DNA of 27,136 bases from a bacterium (GTDB lineage Bacteria > Sumerlaeota > Sumerlaeia > MVZB01): NCBI GenBank assembly GCA_023480605.1, contig JAMCWS010000437.1, positions 1-27,136 of the forward strand, given 5' to 3'. Below are positions 1-9,400 of the stretch, piece by piece. The translations under genes and the position numbers were made by a program. The notes under the pieces are model-generated. The model saw only the letters and a program-made list of their open reading frames with translations, was not told where the DNA came from and did not search any database. Positions within the stretch are counted from its first letter, which is position 1, and the number at the start of each line of letters is the position of its first letter.

Positions 1-983
1 GGCCGCACGCCCTCGCGCCGCCAGACGTCGAGGATGAGTTCGTAGCGGCGCAGTTCCATGCCCGTGTAAACGCAGTTGCTGGTGCAAAAAATGTAGCCGG
101 GCGCCCGCATGCCGTGGTTTAGGGCGTAGCGGGCCGATTCCATCACCTCTTCGTCGGTGCCCGTCTGGATGAGGCCGCAGTTGACGTTGCCGCACAGGCA
201 GACGCGGTCGCCGGCGCGCCGGACCATCTCGGCCATGTCGACGCCGCCCTGGGGGTCGAGCGAGTGGAGCGCATGCGGCGCGGCCTCCAGCAGGCGGTCG
301 AGGATCGGCATGATGTTGCCGTCGGTGTGCTTGATGGTATAGAAGTCCAGCGCGCGGAGGCCGGCCACCAGGCGCTTGAGATAGGGCGTGACGAAGCGGT
401 CGAACCACTCCAGCGAGAGAAACGGCCCGGAGTTGAAGCAGTAATCCGAGCAGAGGGCGAAGCCGTCCAGGCCGCCGTGGGCGCGCAGCGTTTCGGCCCG
501 GGCCAGCGCGCCGTCGACCATGCGCGCCGCGTCGGCCTCGACCGCCTCGGGGGTTTCGGCCATGCGCATCACGAGGCGCTCCAGGCCGCGGCCGTCGGGG
601 ATGCCCCAGGTGGCGTCGCCGTGGAGCATGAGAAAATAACGGTCGCCGCCGCGGGCGCGCACGTCGTCGATGAGGCGCAGCGTCTCGTCCATGCCGCCGG
701 GATTGGGGTGCAGGAAGATGGCGTCGTGCTCGTAGCGGCGGGCGGTGTCGATGTAGAGCTGAGCCATTTCGGCGCGGTGCAGGGCGCGCTCGGTTTCGCT
801 CATCTGGAGCCACTGGCCGTAGTTGCGATGGCTGGGATGAACCTTGCCGAAGGCTTCCATCGTGAGGAAGAAGACCAGTTCGAAGTGCGGCACGCGGCCG
901 GGCAGGGGGCGGCGTTCGAGGGCGGCGATAAAGCGCTCGCGCGGCGACGGCGCGGCGGCACGGGGGGCGGAGTCGGCGGGCAT
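1..983 (-). CDS. Uroporphyrinogen decarboxylase (URO-D) family protein, C-terminus off the window
   Basis: The frame is open from an ATG at 983 to the window edge (about 327 residues, no stop), and an AAGGAG ribosome site lies just upstream of the ATG. The protein has the URO-D/MtaA fold signature: an early RERF segment, a central part with His219 in a KHTDGN motif followed by a leucine-rich helix and a SLDPQGG segment, and a C-terminal GYIFCTSNC segment with Cys300 and Cys304. Members of this family outside haem synthesis are mostly corrinoid-dependent methyltransferases or uncharacterised enzymes common in PVC-type genomes. The HxCG zinc motif seen in the other URO-D gene of this window (17837-18925) is replaced here by HTDG, so the two are probably not equivalent. 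The substrate cannot be told. It is divergent from lpxD, with 354 bp between starts. I am confident of the family, not of the reaction. Confidence 0.88.
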   Translation of the reverse strand, partial: MPADSAPRAAAPSPRERFIAALERRPLPGRVPHFELVFFLTMEAFGKVHPSHRNYGQWLQMSETERALHRAEMAQLYIDTARRYEHDAIFLHPNPGGMDETLRLIDDVRARGGDRYFLMLHGDATWGIPDGRGLERLVMRMAETPEAVEADAARMVDGALARAETLRAHGGLDGFALCSDYCFNSGPFLSLEWFDRFVTPYLKRLVAGLRALDFYTIKHTDGNIMPILDRLLEAAPHALHSLDPQGGVDMAEMVRRAGDRVCLCGNVNCGLIQTGTDEEVMESARYALNHGMRAPGYIFCTSNCVYTGMELRRYELILDVWRREGVR

Positions 984-1337
984 CGATTGCTCCTTGGTCA
1001 GGTGGGGTCAGGATATCGGGCCGGCCGCGCACCGTCAACGGTCGCGTGGATGCGGCGGTCGGCGGGTCTGCGAATCCCCCCGTAACGCCGATTGAAATCA
1101 CCACCGAGTCGCCAAGCACGCCGTTCTTGAGGCGGCCGGCGAATAGGTCTACGATAACGCGGTGTGTCGCCGTCCGAATGGCGATCGCGCGCGAGCGCGG
1201 GCACGAATACGATAATGATTGCGATATCAAACACCATATGATGCCGAACGCAAGGGCGCGGGGTGGGGGGCTTAGACTCCGTGCATAACGCGAGGGGCCA
1301 AACCAGTAAAGCAAGAAATCGATGTCAGGAGCCGATC
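984..1337. other. Divergent intergenic region between URO-D gene and lpxD
   Basis: This stretch separates two divergently transcribed genes and must hold both promoters. I see the ribosome sites next to each start (AAGGAG before 983; AGGAG before 1338) and a GC-rich alternating patch near 1185-1202, but no convincing -35/-10 pair, operator or RNA structure. Frames that cross it are not supported as genes. Confidence 0.5.
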
Positions 1338-2396
1338 ATGAACGATACATATCACCCCGTCGCCGTCGTCAATCCCACTCCCCGCGAGGTGGCCGAGTGG
1401 ATTGACGGGCGATTGCTCGAAGGCGAAAGCGCGCCGGCGCGCCTGGCCGGACTGGCCACCCTGTCCCAGGCGGGCGGCGATGAGATTTCCTTTGTCGCGA
1501 GTGAAAAACTGGTGCGCGAAGCCCAGGCCAGCCGCGCCGGACTGCTCGTTACGTCGCCCCGCTTCGACGTCCCCGGTCGCGCACGCGTCGTCGTCGACGA
1601 GGTGTGGGAAGCCGTCGCGCGGCTCCTCGACCGTCTTTATCCGTCGCCGCGCCCGGCCGCCGCGATCCATCCCACGGCCATTCTGGGCGAAGAGGTCGAG
1701 ATCGGCGACGGAGCGTCCGTGGGAGCCTATTGCGTACTGGGCGACGGCTGCCGGATCGGCGCGGGGGCCGTGCTGGGGCCGCACTGCATCCTCGACGCCG
1801 GCTGCACGGTCGGGCACGACAGCCGCCTGGTGGCCCGCGTGACGTTCACCGGCCCGGTGCGGGTGGGCGAGCGGGTGCTCATCCACCCCGGCGCGGTGCT
1901 GGGGGCCGACGGGTTCAAATTCGAGCTGGTAAGGGGGCGGGCGCTGAAGATTCCCCAGGTGGGGGCGGTCATCATTGAGGACGACGTCGAGATCGGCGCC
2001 AACACGACGATCGACCGCGCCTTTCTCTATGAAACCCGCATCGGCCGGGGGACGAAAATCGACAACCAGGTTCAGGTGGCGCACAACTGCCAACTCGGTC
2101 CGGGATGCATCCTGGCGGCGCAGGTGGGCATCGCCGGCTCGACGCGCCTGGGGGCGGGTTGCATGCTGGGCGGCGGGGCGGGGCTGTCCGACGGCCTCAC
2201 CATCGGCGACGGCGTGATGATCGGCGCCCATGCGGGGGTGCATTCGGACTGGCCGTCGGGCGAAGTGATCCAGGGAGCGCCGGCGATGCCGGCCCGCGCG
2301 TTCTGGCGGGTCATGGCCGCCCAGGCCAAGCTGCCCGACTATGCCCGGCGCCTGCGGGCGCTGGAACAGAAACTCGAGGGGCGCGAGGGCCGTTGA
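1338..2396 (+). CDS. lpxD: UDP-3-O-acylglucosamine N-acyltransferase LpxD
   Basis: LpxD transfers a 3-hydroxyacyl chain from acyl carrier protein to the 2-amino group of UDP-3-O-acylglucosamine, the third step of lipid A synthesis, in the cytoplasm. The 352-residue product has the usual layout: an N-terminal uridine-binding domain (about 1-105), then a left-handed parallel beta helix of hexapeptide repeats (about 106-315, many [I/V]G-x4 steps), and a C-terminal helical tail (about 318-352). The catalytic His is His249 in IDNQVQVAHNCQLG, and the IQGAPAMPAR segment after the helix is typical. An upstream ATG at 1263 is in frame, but the ATG at 1338 has an AGGAG site eight bases away and gives the normal family length, so I prefer it. 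It stands alone here, without lpxA, lpxB, fabZ or bamA. It shows that the organism makes, or once made, lipopolysaccharide. Confidence 0.95.
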   Translation: MNDTYHPVAVVNPTPREVAEWIDGRLLEGESAPARLAGLATLSQAGGDEISFVASEKLVREAQASRAGLLVTSPRFDVPGRARVVVDEVWEAVARLLDRLYPSPRPAAAIHPTAILGEEVEIGDGASVGAYCVLGDGCRIGAGAVLGPHCILDAGCTVGHDSRLVARVTFTGPVRVGERVLIHPGAVLGADGFKFELVRGRALKIPQVGAVIIEDDVEIGANTTIDRAFLYETRIGRGTKIDNQVQVAHNCQLGPGCILAAQVGIAGSTRLGAGCMLGGGAGLSDGLTIGDGVMIGAHAGVHSDWPSGEVIQGAPAMPARAFWRVMAAQAKLPDYARRLRALEQKLEGREGR

Positions 2397-2591
2397 ACGG
2401 AGTGAACGAGCCGCGCAACCGGCCATGCCCGCGGACGCGCCGAACCGCGACCGGCCCGCATCGGGGCGGGCGGATCCCATCGCCTGAAAATCTGAACCCC
2501 GGAACGGGGCTGGACTCGCGCACGACCGCGGCGTTGGGCGCCGCCGCGCGGGTCCGGCTCCGGCCGGGGTTCTTATCGGGGCGGGTGAGTG

Positions 2592-2618
2592 AGAACTACT
2601 TCCACTCGAAGTAGTTCT
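2592..2618. repeat. Perfect 10-bp stem hairpin spanning the stop codon of the 86-aa gene
   Basis: AGAACTACTT (2592-2601) and AAGTAGTTCT (2609-2618) are exact reverse complements with a 7-nt loop. The TAG stop of the minus-strand gene (2596-2598) sits in one arm and the codons for its Asn-Tyr-Phe in the other. There is no T-tract beside it, so it is not a classical intrinsic terminator, though the hairpin could protect a 3' end. Confidence 0.7.
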
Positions 2619-2856
2619 TGCTCTCGTCCGGGGTCGGCTCGTGGCCGAAAACGATGTCCAGATCCGGTTGCGACACGACCCAGTGAATCGGCCGCAAGAC
2701 GGTGTATTCGACCGCGATGCCAAAGGGATGCAGCGCGTAGGCGATGTATCGCAACGGGTAATCCGAATCGCCCCGCACGTATTCGTGGGCTCCCGCCCGG
2801 GCGGGCAGCGCCAGCAGCGCCGTCGCCAGCAGGGCCGCGACCAACAGTTTCCTCAT
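2596..2856 (-). CDS. Small exported protein of unknown function (86 aa)
   Basis: The product starts with a clear signal peptide: MRK, a hydrophobic stretch of alanines and leucines to about residue 18, then PARAGAHE, which suggests cleavage near residues 22-23. The mature part is about 64 residues, rich in aromatic residues, with a hydrophobic middle (LHPFGIAVEYTVLRPIHWVV) that could be a membrane-associated helix, and it ends in NYFEWK. An AAAGGAA ribosome site precedes the ATG. Similar short proteins with the pattern HPxGxxxEY..RPxHWxVS..FGHEP are, as far as I recall, found as unnamed proteins in PVC and deltaproteobacterial genomes, but I know of no function. It lies downstream of, and in the same direction as, the DUF151 gene, with about 210 bp between. 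Confidence 0.75.
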   Translation of the reverse strand: MRKLLVAALLATALLALPARAGAHEYVRGDSDYPLRYIAYALHPFGIAVEYTVLRPIHWVVSQPDLDIVFGHEPTPDESKNYFEWK

Positions 2857-3069
2857 GGCGGGTTCCTTTCTTTTCCAACGCGCTCCATGGGGATGCGTGA
2901 CGCCAGACCGCGCGCGGCGGGCGGCGTCGGAGGGAAAGAAAAATCCCCCGCTCGCCCATCCGCCTGCCGGCCCGGCGCATTTCGACCGCTAACCTTATCG
3001 TCACGGCGGCCCGGTCACTCAAGGGGCGTCCTCTTTCGGTGCGGCCGGAGGCGCACGGCGCGGCGCGGC

Positions 3070-3558
3070 TTATTCGCCGGTTTCGCCGCCTTCGCTCTCT
3101 TCTCCCCCCTCGCCCCCCTCGCCTTCCTCGCCCCCCTCGCTTTCGCTCAAGACGTCCTGCAACACCTGTTCGGCCACGAAGATGGGCACTCGGCGCTTCG
3201 TGGCGATGACGATGGCGTCGGAGGGGCGGGTGTCGATCCACGTTTCTCCGCCCTGGGCGGTGCGAACGACCAGTTTCCCGAAGAAAATGTTGTCCTTGAG
3301 ATTGTCGACGACCACCCGGCGCAGTTCGCCTCCCAACCCCTTGATGACGTTGAGCACCAGGTCATGAGTCATCGGGCGCGGCGCCTCTTTGCCGTGAAGG
3401 GTCAGGTCCAGGGCGATCGCCTCCGCGTAGCCGATGAGGATCGGAAACTCGCGCGATCCATCTTTTTCGCCCAGGACGATGATCTGGTACGTAAGCGTGT
3501 CATCCTTCATCTGAATTTCACGCAATTCCATTTCCACCAGTTGGAGATCGCCGTCCAT
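3070..3558 (-). CDS. Bifunctional nuclease (BFN/DUF151) family protein with acidic glycine-rich tail
   Basis: The 162-residue protein matches the BFN/DUF151 family over residues 1-136: a beta-strand-rich start (ELREIQMKDDTLTYQIIVLGEKDG), the FPILIGYAEAIAL segment, MTHDLVLNVIKGLG (63-76), and the highly conserved DTRPSDAIVIA (109-119). Plant and Thermotoga relatives have been linked to DNase/RNase activity, but the role of most bacterial members is unknown. Start is the ATG at 3558 with GGAG upstream. The last 24 residues (about 139-162) are made only of Glu, Gly, Ser and Thr, an acidic low-complexity tail encoded by a CTC/GCC-rich repeat tract at 3070-3145. Such tails vary in this family and may be flexible linkers; its function here is not known. 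Confidence 0.9.
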   Translation of the reverse strand: MDGDLQLVEMELREIQMKDDTLTYQIIVLGEKDGSREFPILIGYAEAIALDLTLHGKEAPRPMTHDLVLNVIKGLGGELRRVVVDNLKDNIFFGKLVVRTAQGGETWIDTRPSDAIVIATKRRVPIFVAEQVLQDVLSESEGGEEGEGGEGGEESEGGETGE

Positions 3559-3891
3559 GAGTTTGCTCCGATCTATCCGGCTTGCCGGTAACGCCTGTCA
3601 CGAGCCGGGCGAAACGACCGTCCTGTTTCCGTTTCCCGGTTCCTATTCAGTCTAAGTCCCCTCAGGGGGCGTGTCAATCGGGAGGCAGTCGGGAGATTTC
3701 CCAAAAACGCCAACCACTGAATTGCGCGAATCTCGGAATACCGACGGGCCGTGTCGCCAACGGCAAATGAAGCCATGACAGCGCCTGGCCCGTCAGTGAG
3801 GGTTTCGGATTACCCGGTGATAATTCGACATTATTTGGCCATGGAGGAATTACCGGGAATTCCCGGAATTCCCGTCCCCAGGCGCCGCGTT
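3559..3891. other. Intergenic region with a 14-bp palindrome
   Basis: No gene is supported here. Downstream of the sulfatase stop lies CCGGGAATTCCCGG (3853-3866), a perfect palindrome flanked by further GGAATTCC and CCCGTCCCC units. It may be the end of the sulfatase transcript or a REP-like element, but there is no T-tract and no second copy in the window. The rest shows nothing recognisable. Confidence 0.5.
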
Positions 3892-5496
3892 TCAGCCTTT
3901 CTTGCGCGCCGCGGCCCTGGCTTCGGCGGCGGGATCGTATGCCGGATTGGGAATCGGAATCACCGCCTTGGTCTCGCGCAGGAATCGCGCGATGAGGGCA
4001 TCCAACTCCTTGACTCGGTCGGGCATGGCATCGGCCAGGTTTTTCGTCTCGCCGATGTCGTCCTTCAGATTGTAAAGCTCGTAGCGGTCGGTCTGCCGGG
4101 AACTGTCGCAATAGCAGCGGATGAGTTTCCAGTCGCCTTTGCGGACCCACGTTCCCGGAAAGCCGCCGTCGGGGACGCCGGTGGTGTGGGGGAAGTGGCA
4201 GAAGATCGCCTCGCGCGCCAGCGTGCCCCCCTTGAGTGCCGGCAGGATGTCGACGCCGTCGGGGGGTTGGTCTTTTTGGATCCGGGCGCCGATGGCCCCC
4301 ACCAGCGTCGGGTAAAAGTCCACGCTGCTGACCACTTCGTCGCTCTTCGAGCCCGGCGGCGTAACCCCCGGCCAAACCACGACGCACGGCTCGCGCGTGC
4401 CGCCCTCGTAGAGCGTCGCCTTGCCGCCGCGCAGCGGGGCGTTGCTGGTGATGGGAACGTTTTCGTAGCCCTCCAGGGTCTTCTGCGGCCAGTGGACGCC
4501 GCCGTTGTCGCCGAAAAAGACGATGATCGTATTGTCGGCGACGCCCAGCTCGTCGAGCGCGCGCAGAACCTTGCCGACGTTGTCGTCCATCGTCTCGATC
4601 ATGGCCCCCATGATCGGGTGGTGCTGCGGGCTGTCGGGATCGGCCTTTTTGCGGTATTTTTCAACCAGTTCCGGTTTGCCTTGCCACGGCCCGTGGACCG
4701 AGAAGCACCAGTAGTTGACGTAGAACGGCCCGTCCTTGTGCGCGCGGATGAACTTGACGACTTCATCGCCCATGCGGTCTTCGATATCTTCGCCCGGTTT
4801 GCCGTCGTCGTAGGGAACCTTCCACGGCGTTTTCGCCCAGGTGGAGAACTTCCACGGCGACAGGTAGGCGGGCGGATTGGGGCCGAACCAGTGGGGGATA
4901 TCGACGTCGAATCCCTGGTGCTGGGGGTTGTACGGATCGCGCCCCAGGTGCCACTTGCCGAAGTGGCCCGTGGCGTAACCCGCTTCGTGTAGCGACTCGG
5001 CCAGGGTAAAGTATTCGAGTTTGAGCCGCGTGACGCTGCTCGCCACGATCGCTTTCCTGGCCGGGGCGGCCCGGGTCATCAGGTCTTTCTCGAGAATGAC
5101 GTCCTCCACGTGGCAGGAGGGGGTCGTGATGCCCGTGCGCGCCGGCCACAGTCCCGTCATGATGCTCGATCGCGTGGGCGAACAGAGCGGGTTGGCGGCA
5201 TATGCGTTGGTGAACATCATTCCGCGTTGGGCCAGCAGTTCGATGTTGGGCGTCTCGAAAAACTTGCTGCCGTAGAGCGAAGTGTCGCGCCAGCCCAGGT
5301 CGTCGGCCAGGATGAAGATGACGTTGGGCTTGCGTCCGCCCGACCCGCCGGGCGCCGGCGAGGAGGGGCCCGGCGCTGCCGTCTGCGCCGCCGCCAACCT
5401 CCGGCTGAGGGCCAGCGAGGCAACCCCGGCTCCGGCCAGCTTGAGGAAATCGCGGCGATCGATGATGCCTTTCATACGATCCGGCTTGTCTGTCAT
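3892..5496 (-). CDS. Tat-exported sulfatase (arylsulfatase family)
   Basis: A 534-residue sulfatase that should hydrolyse sulfate esters outside the cytoplasm. The N-terminus has a twin-arginine signal (RRDFLKLAGAGVASLAL, from Arg14). The metal-binding Asp pair is Asp65-Asp66 (ILADDLGW). The maturation motif is Cys105-Ser-Pro-Thr-Arg109 followed by SSIMTGLWPARTG; Cys105 is the residue converted to formylglycine. Lys181 and His183 (GHFGKWHLGRD), His268 (SVHGP), Asp330-Asn331 (FFGDNGG) and Lys359 (PLRGGKATLYEGGTREP) complete the expected active site. AAGGAG precedes the first ATG. Multiple sulfatases targeting sulfated polysaccharides are a hallmark of PVC and marine Bacteroidota genomes. No formylglycine-generating enzyme or anaerobic maturase is in the window, so it must be encoded elsewhere. 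The substrate cannot be read from sequence. Length and motifs are complete, so it looks functional. Confidence 0.95.
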   Translation of the reverse strand: MTDKPDRMKGIIDRRDFLKLAGAGVASLALSRRLAAAQTAAPGPSSPAPGGSGGRKPNVIFILADDLGWRDTSLYGSKFFETPNIELLAQRGMMFTNAYAANPLCSPTRSSIMTGLWPARTGITTPSCHVEDVILEKDLMTRAAPARKAIVASSVTRLKLEYFTLAESLHEAGYATGHFGKWHLGRDPYNPQHQGFDVDIPHWFGPNPPAYLSPWKFSTWAKTPWKVPYDDGKPGEDIEDRMGDEVVKFIRAHKDGPFYVNYWCFSVHGPWQGKPELVEKYRKKADPDSPQHHPIMGAMIETMDDNVGKVLRALDELGVADNTIIVFFGDNGGVHWPQKTLEGYENVPITSNAPLRGGKATLYEGGTREPCVVVWPGVTPPGSKSDEVVSSVDFYPTLVGAIGARIQKDQPPDGVDILPALKGGTLAREAIFCHFPHTTGVPDGGFPGTWVRKGDWKLIRCYCDSSRQTDRYELYNLKDDIGETKNLADAMPDRVKELDALIARFLRETKAVIPIPNPAYDPAAEARAAARKKG

Positions 5497-6032
5497 GGTT
5501 ACCGTCTCCTTGCCCTTGGTGTGGAGATGGGCGATGTCGAGGCGAACGTGAATCGAGAAGGAGTCACGGCATCCGGTAGTGCGATGCCGCGGGCCCGATC
5601 ATTCGGCGCGTCTGTTTATCGTGGATCATCCCGCCGAACAGGCGGACATGCAAGGCTTTTGATTTCCGACGGTGATATCGTCCCATCCCGATTCAGCGTC
5701 GGATGGCGGCGCGTTGAATGACGACGCGCGGCGGCCGTCGCTCACCGGTCCTGACCGTTCGCCGCATTCAGCAACACGACGAGATCGGCGACGTTGACGA
5801 CCCCGTCATGGTTGAGGTCGGCCTGTTCCAGCCAGCCGGCATCGGGCGACCACTCGCCCAGCAGGCAGGAGCGCAATTCGACCGCCCCGATTCCCGTGTC
5901 AGTCACGACGCGAACCTCGGCCGATAACTCCGCGCCGAGGGGCTGCCCCTGGCCGTCGAGCAGTTGCCAGGCGGTCGTGAAAACGCCCGGCGTCGGGGGG
6001 GCGGTCGCGGTGATTGGCCAACGGACCGTGTC

Positions 6033-6060
6033 GCCCTATACCGAACTGGAGCCCTTCCCC
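6033..6060. repeat. 28-bp inverted repeat, disrupting copy (contains TAG)
   Basis: This segment is the exact reverse complement of 6378-6405. On the coding (minus) strand it reads as Gly-Lys-Gly-Ser-Ser-Ser-Val-stop-Gly, which breaks an otherwise continuous beta-sandwich. Flanking bases on both sides do not match the partner, so the copied tract is exactly 28 bp. It is taken as the derived copy because the other reads as normal protein. Confidence 0.95.
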
Positions 6061-6377
6061 AGATCCAGCGCCGGTCCGGAATAAAAGGGATCGCCGCCGC
6101 GGGCCGCCAGGCGAATCCCGCAGCCCGGCTTCCAGAGCCCGAACGAGTCGTTGCGGGCCGTCACCGTGATGACGAAGGTTTCGCCGGCCTTGACGCTGAC
6201 GGGCGCATCGACACGGGTTACCGTGCCGGCGGCGCCGCCGGTGGTCACGCGGCGGATGACGGGCTGCTGATCGGGCTGGCCGTTTTCGTCGATGTTGACA
6301 AACCGCAATTCGTAAGCCGTGTTGGGAAGCAGGCCGAGCGTGGTCCAATCCCACGTGACATGGATATAATAATATCC

Positions 6378-6405
6378 GGGGAAGGGCTCCAGTTCGGTAT
6401 AGGGC
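6378..6405. repeat. 28-bp inverted repeat, presumed original copy
   Basis: On the minus strand this encodes the end of Val-Pro followed by Tyr-Thr-Glu-Leu-Glu-Pro-Phe-Pro, in frame with sensible protein on both sides. Its exact reverse complement is at 6033-6060, with 317 bp between the two copies. Confidence 0.95.
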
Positions 6406-9400
6406 ACGATCGCTCCGAGGATCCAGTCGGACTGGCCTGCGACGCGATAGTCGACCCGGCAACCTTGCTGGCCGGTTTCGTTCACGGTGATGTCGCAGGT
6501 CAGTCCGGGAGTGAGCACCAGGTCGTTGACGATAGGGCCGGGTTGGGCGCGGTCGGCGGGCGGCTCGCTCGGCGCGTATTGCATCGTGAATGTCCAGCGC
6601 CGGGTGCTGATGGCGCCGTGGGGATCACGCGCCGTGAGGACCAGTTCGTAGCCGGCGCCCACCTGGTTGCGCGTCGGCCGCCAGCGGATCTCGCCCTTGG
6701 CGCGATCCCACGCCACCGGAAAGGGCAGCCCCTGGAGCGAGAGATCCAGTTCGTCGCCGTCGGGGTCGCTGACCCGGTAAGTGAGCACGACATCCTGATC
6801 CTCGACGGCCGGAAGAGCGGTCGTTTGCACCGCCGGGAGGGCGAAGACCGGCGACTGGTTGAAACGCCGCACCATGAGCCGCGCGTCGTGACCGGATTGG
6901 AGGCCGTCCGCGTCGGACTGGCCGGTGGCGGGATCGACCGCTCCGATCTCGAAATAGTATACGCCGTCGGGAGCGTCGGCGGGGATCTGCCAGGCCGCCA
7001 CATACTGCCCCGGCCAGTGGCCCGGCGCCATCGCGACGCGCGCCACCTCTTCCAGGCTTTGGGCGCTGAGCCGCAGCACCGTCAACGTCGTGTCAAGGTC
7101 GCCGCGGCTGGAATACTCCCAGGCGTTGACGGCAACGCTTTCACCCGGCTGGTAGGGACGCGCGCCGGTAAAACGAGGATCAATGTCGAGGTGGTGGATC
7201 TGCGGCGCTTCGGCCGCCCCCCCCTGCTCCAGGCCGATCGGGAAGTCGATGACCGGCTGCGCCGGATCGTTGGTCAGCAACCGGATGGTGGCGGAGAAGG
7301 CGCCCGACCCGGGTTGGTCGCCGGTCAGCAGGAGCCGTCCGTCGCAATGCGGCGCGATGCGGACAGGCTCGGTCGGCGCGCTCATCCAGGCCGGCAGCGA
7401 CGCCGGATCGGGCGCGATCGTCAGAACGCCCTCGCCTTGGTTGGCCGCCGGCAGGGCGAAGGCGAAGCGCCCGCGCGCCGCGCGCCGGGCATTCCACTGC
7501 GTCCGCCCCAGACTGACAACCGGATGGTTCGCGTATCCATTGATCTGATAAGAGGCCGGGGTTGTGAGCGAACCGGTGCGCAGGCCGTCGCTGGCGAGGA
7601 TTTGGAAAGCGTATTGGCTGCCGGCGGGGAAATCGCCGCTTGTGAGGGAGCATGAATATCGACCGCTCCCCCAGTCGTAACCCACCGCAACCGACGCCTG
7701 GCTCCACGTCTGGCCGGCGTCGCCGCTGACCAGCACCCGGTGCGACAGCAACTTGATGGCGTCCTCGGGATCGGCGTCGATTGCCTTCCAGCTCAGCGTG
7801 AAAGCCGAACCCAACGGCCCGGGTGCCGGCAGGAATTCGCTGACTTGCGGGGCATTGGCCGAAGCCTGGATCGTCCGCCAGATGCCGACGGCCTGCCCCC
7901 ATTCGTTGGAAGGACCCATCTCGATCCGGCCGATATCCGCGTCGCTCATGGCGAGATTGACCCCAAAAACGGCACGCACGTCCTGATCGATGGCGACATC
8001 CTCCACTCCGCCGGCCGGGCCGGATTCGCCGGCGGCGCGCGAGGCGTTGAACGTGGCGTTGCCGGGCAGATAAACGGTGGCGACGGCCGCCCCGCCGCGA
8101 TTGTAAACCCGGACATAATAATCGCCATACGTGCGGTTGGCGTAAGGATTGAAGGGCTGCCCCGCGCTCGCGAAGACCGGATTCAATTCGGCCGTCCAAT
8201 AGGTGGCGTTGTCGGTCTTGATAGCGCCCGAGAGATTGACGATCGGCTCGGCGATGGGTAAATCGAGCAGCCTGCGCGCCGGCGCCGCTCCCGACTGGAG
8301 AGGGATGGGATCGGCGCAGAAATCGAGCAAGGTCATGAATTCGCTTCCCCGCGGCCAGGGGCTCATGGCGTGGTCATACATGATCGCTTGGAAGCTGGGA
8401 TAGCGCCCCCCAGAGGTTACCACCGGCGTCTGGTCCAGGGCCTTGTAACCGTTGGCCGAAGGGGGAGGAAACTCCTGGCCGTCGCCATAGTAGTCGCTCT
8501 CATAGACGTCGTCGATGCCCAGCGTGTGAAGGAACTCGTGGACGGAGGTGTGGCCCTTGATCTTGCTCGGGTCGACAAGCACGGCGCCGCGGTATCCCTC
8601 GAACTGGATGCCGGCGACCTTGCCGCCGATGGTGGAATCGAGGTAGTTGGGCGGGACGATGCCGATGATGCAATCCACGCCGGGGGTGATTTTCTGGGCC
8701 GCATCCAGGCCGGCGACCACCTGCTGAATGCGCCAGATGTCCATCTGGTAGAACGAGAACTCGGGCGTGAACGTCGGTCCGTGACTGAAGGAGACGGGGA
8801 CGGGCATCACTTCGTTCACGCCCTGCATCTGCAACGCCTGGATGCCCGGATCGAGGCGCGTGTAGAAATCGTTGGACTGGCCGGCCCAGGCGCCCACGGC
8901 GCAAATCCGGAACTGCAACGACACTCCGCCGGACGAACGCGGCCGCCATCGGGCCTGCACCCGGAATTCCTCGACGCCGCTGGCGACGATGGGATCGTCC
9001 GACAGCCTTTCGAGATCGTCGTAAACCACCCGGGCCTTGTAAATTTCCTGTTCCGTCGTCGGATCGATTCTCCAGTAATGGCGGTTGGCCCCGGTGGCGA
9101 TCACCGAGTCCCGAAGGATGCGGGGCTCGATGCTGACTTCCTCGAGAACGTTCTCGTCCTTGTCCATGTATTGCAGGCGCGCCGCCCTGCTGCTGTTGCC
9201 CTTGCCGCCGTAAGTATAGGCGCCTTCGAGCAGGGCGAAAGCGGGCGACAAATACGCCGGTCGCCCGTCCACGAGCTCCATCTGGGCGTCGTCCACCACG
9301 TTGGTCACGTTGCCCGCCAGGTTGACGTAGGGCGCGAGGTGGACCGCCTGATCCGCGGATTCCGAGGATTGCACCCAGGGCTTCACCTTGACGGCCGCCA

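Noticed and set aside
264..1085. Plus-strand frame of 273 codons
   Set aside because: It is antisense to the URO-D family gene, which has a ribosome site and family motifs; the plus frame has none.
3853..3866. Insertion-sequence end or REP element at the CCGGGAATTCCCGG palindrome
   Set aside because: Only one copy was seen, with no transposase and no target duplication.
6033..6405. A phase-variable invertible switch between the 28-bp inverted repeats
   Set aside because: Flipping the 317-bp inner segment would give a frame that stops a few codons after the repeat (Arg-Ser-Ser-Ala-Gly-Pro-Glu-stop), and the present orientation stops at the TAG. Neither orientation yields the full protein, and no recombinase gene is nearby.
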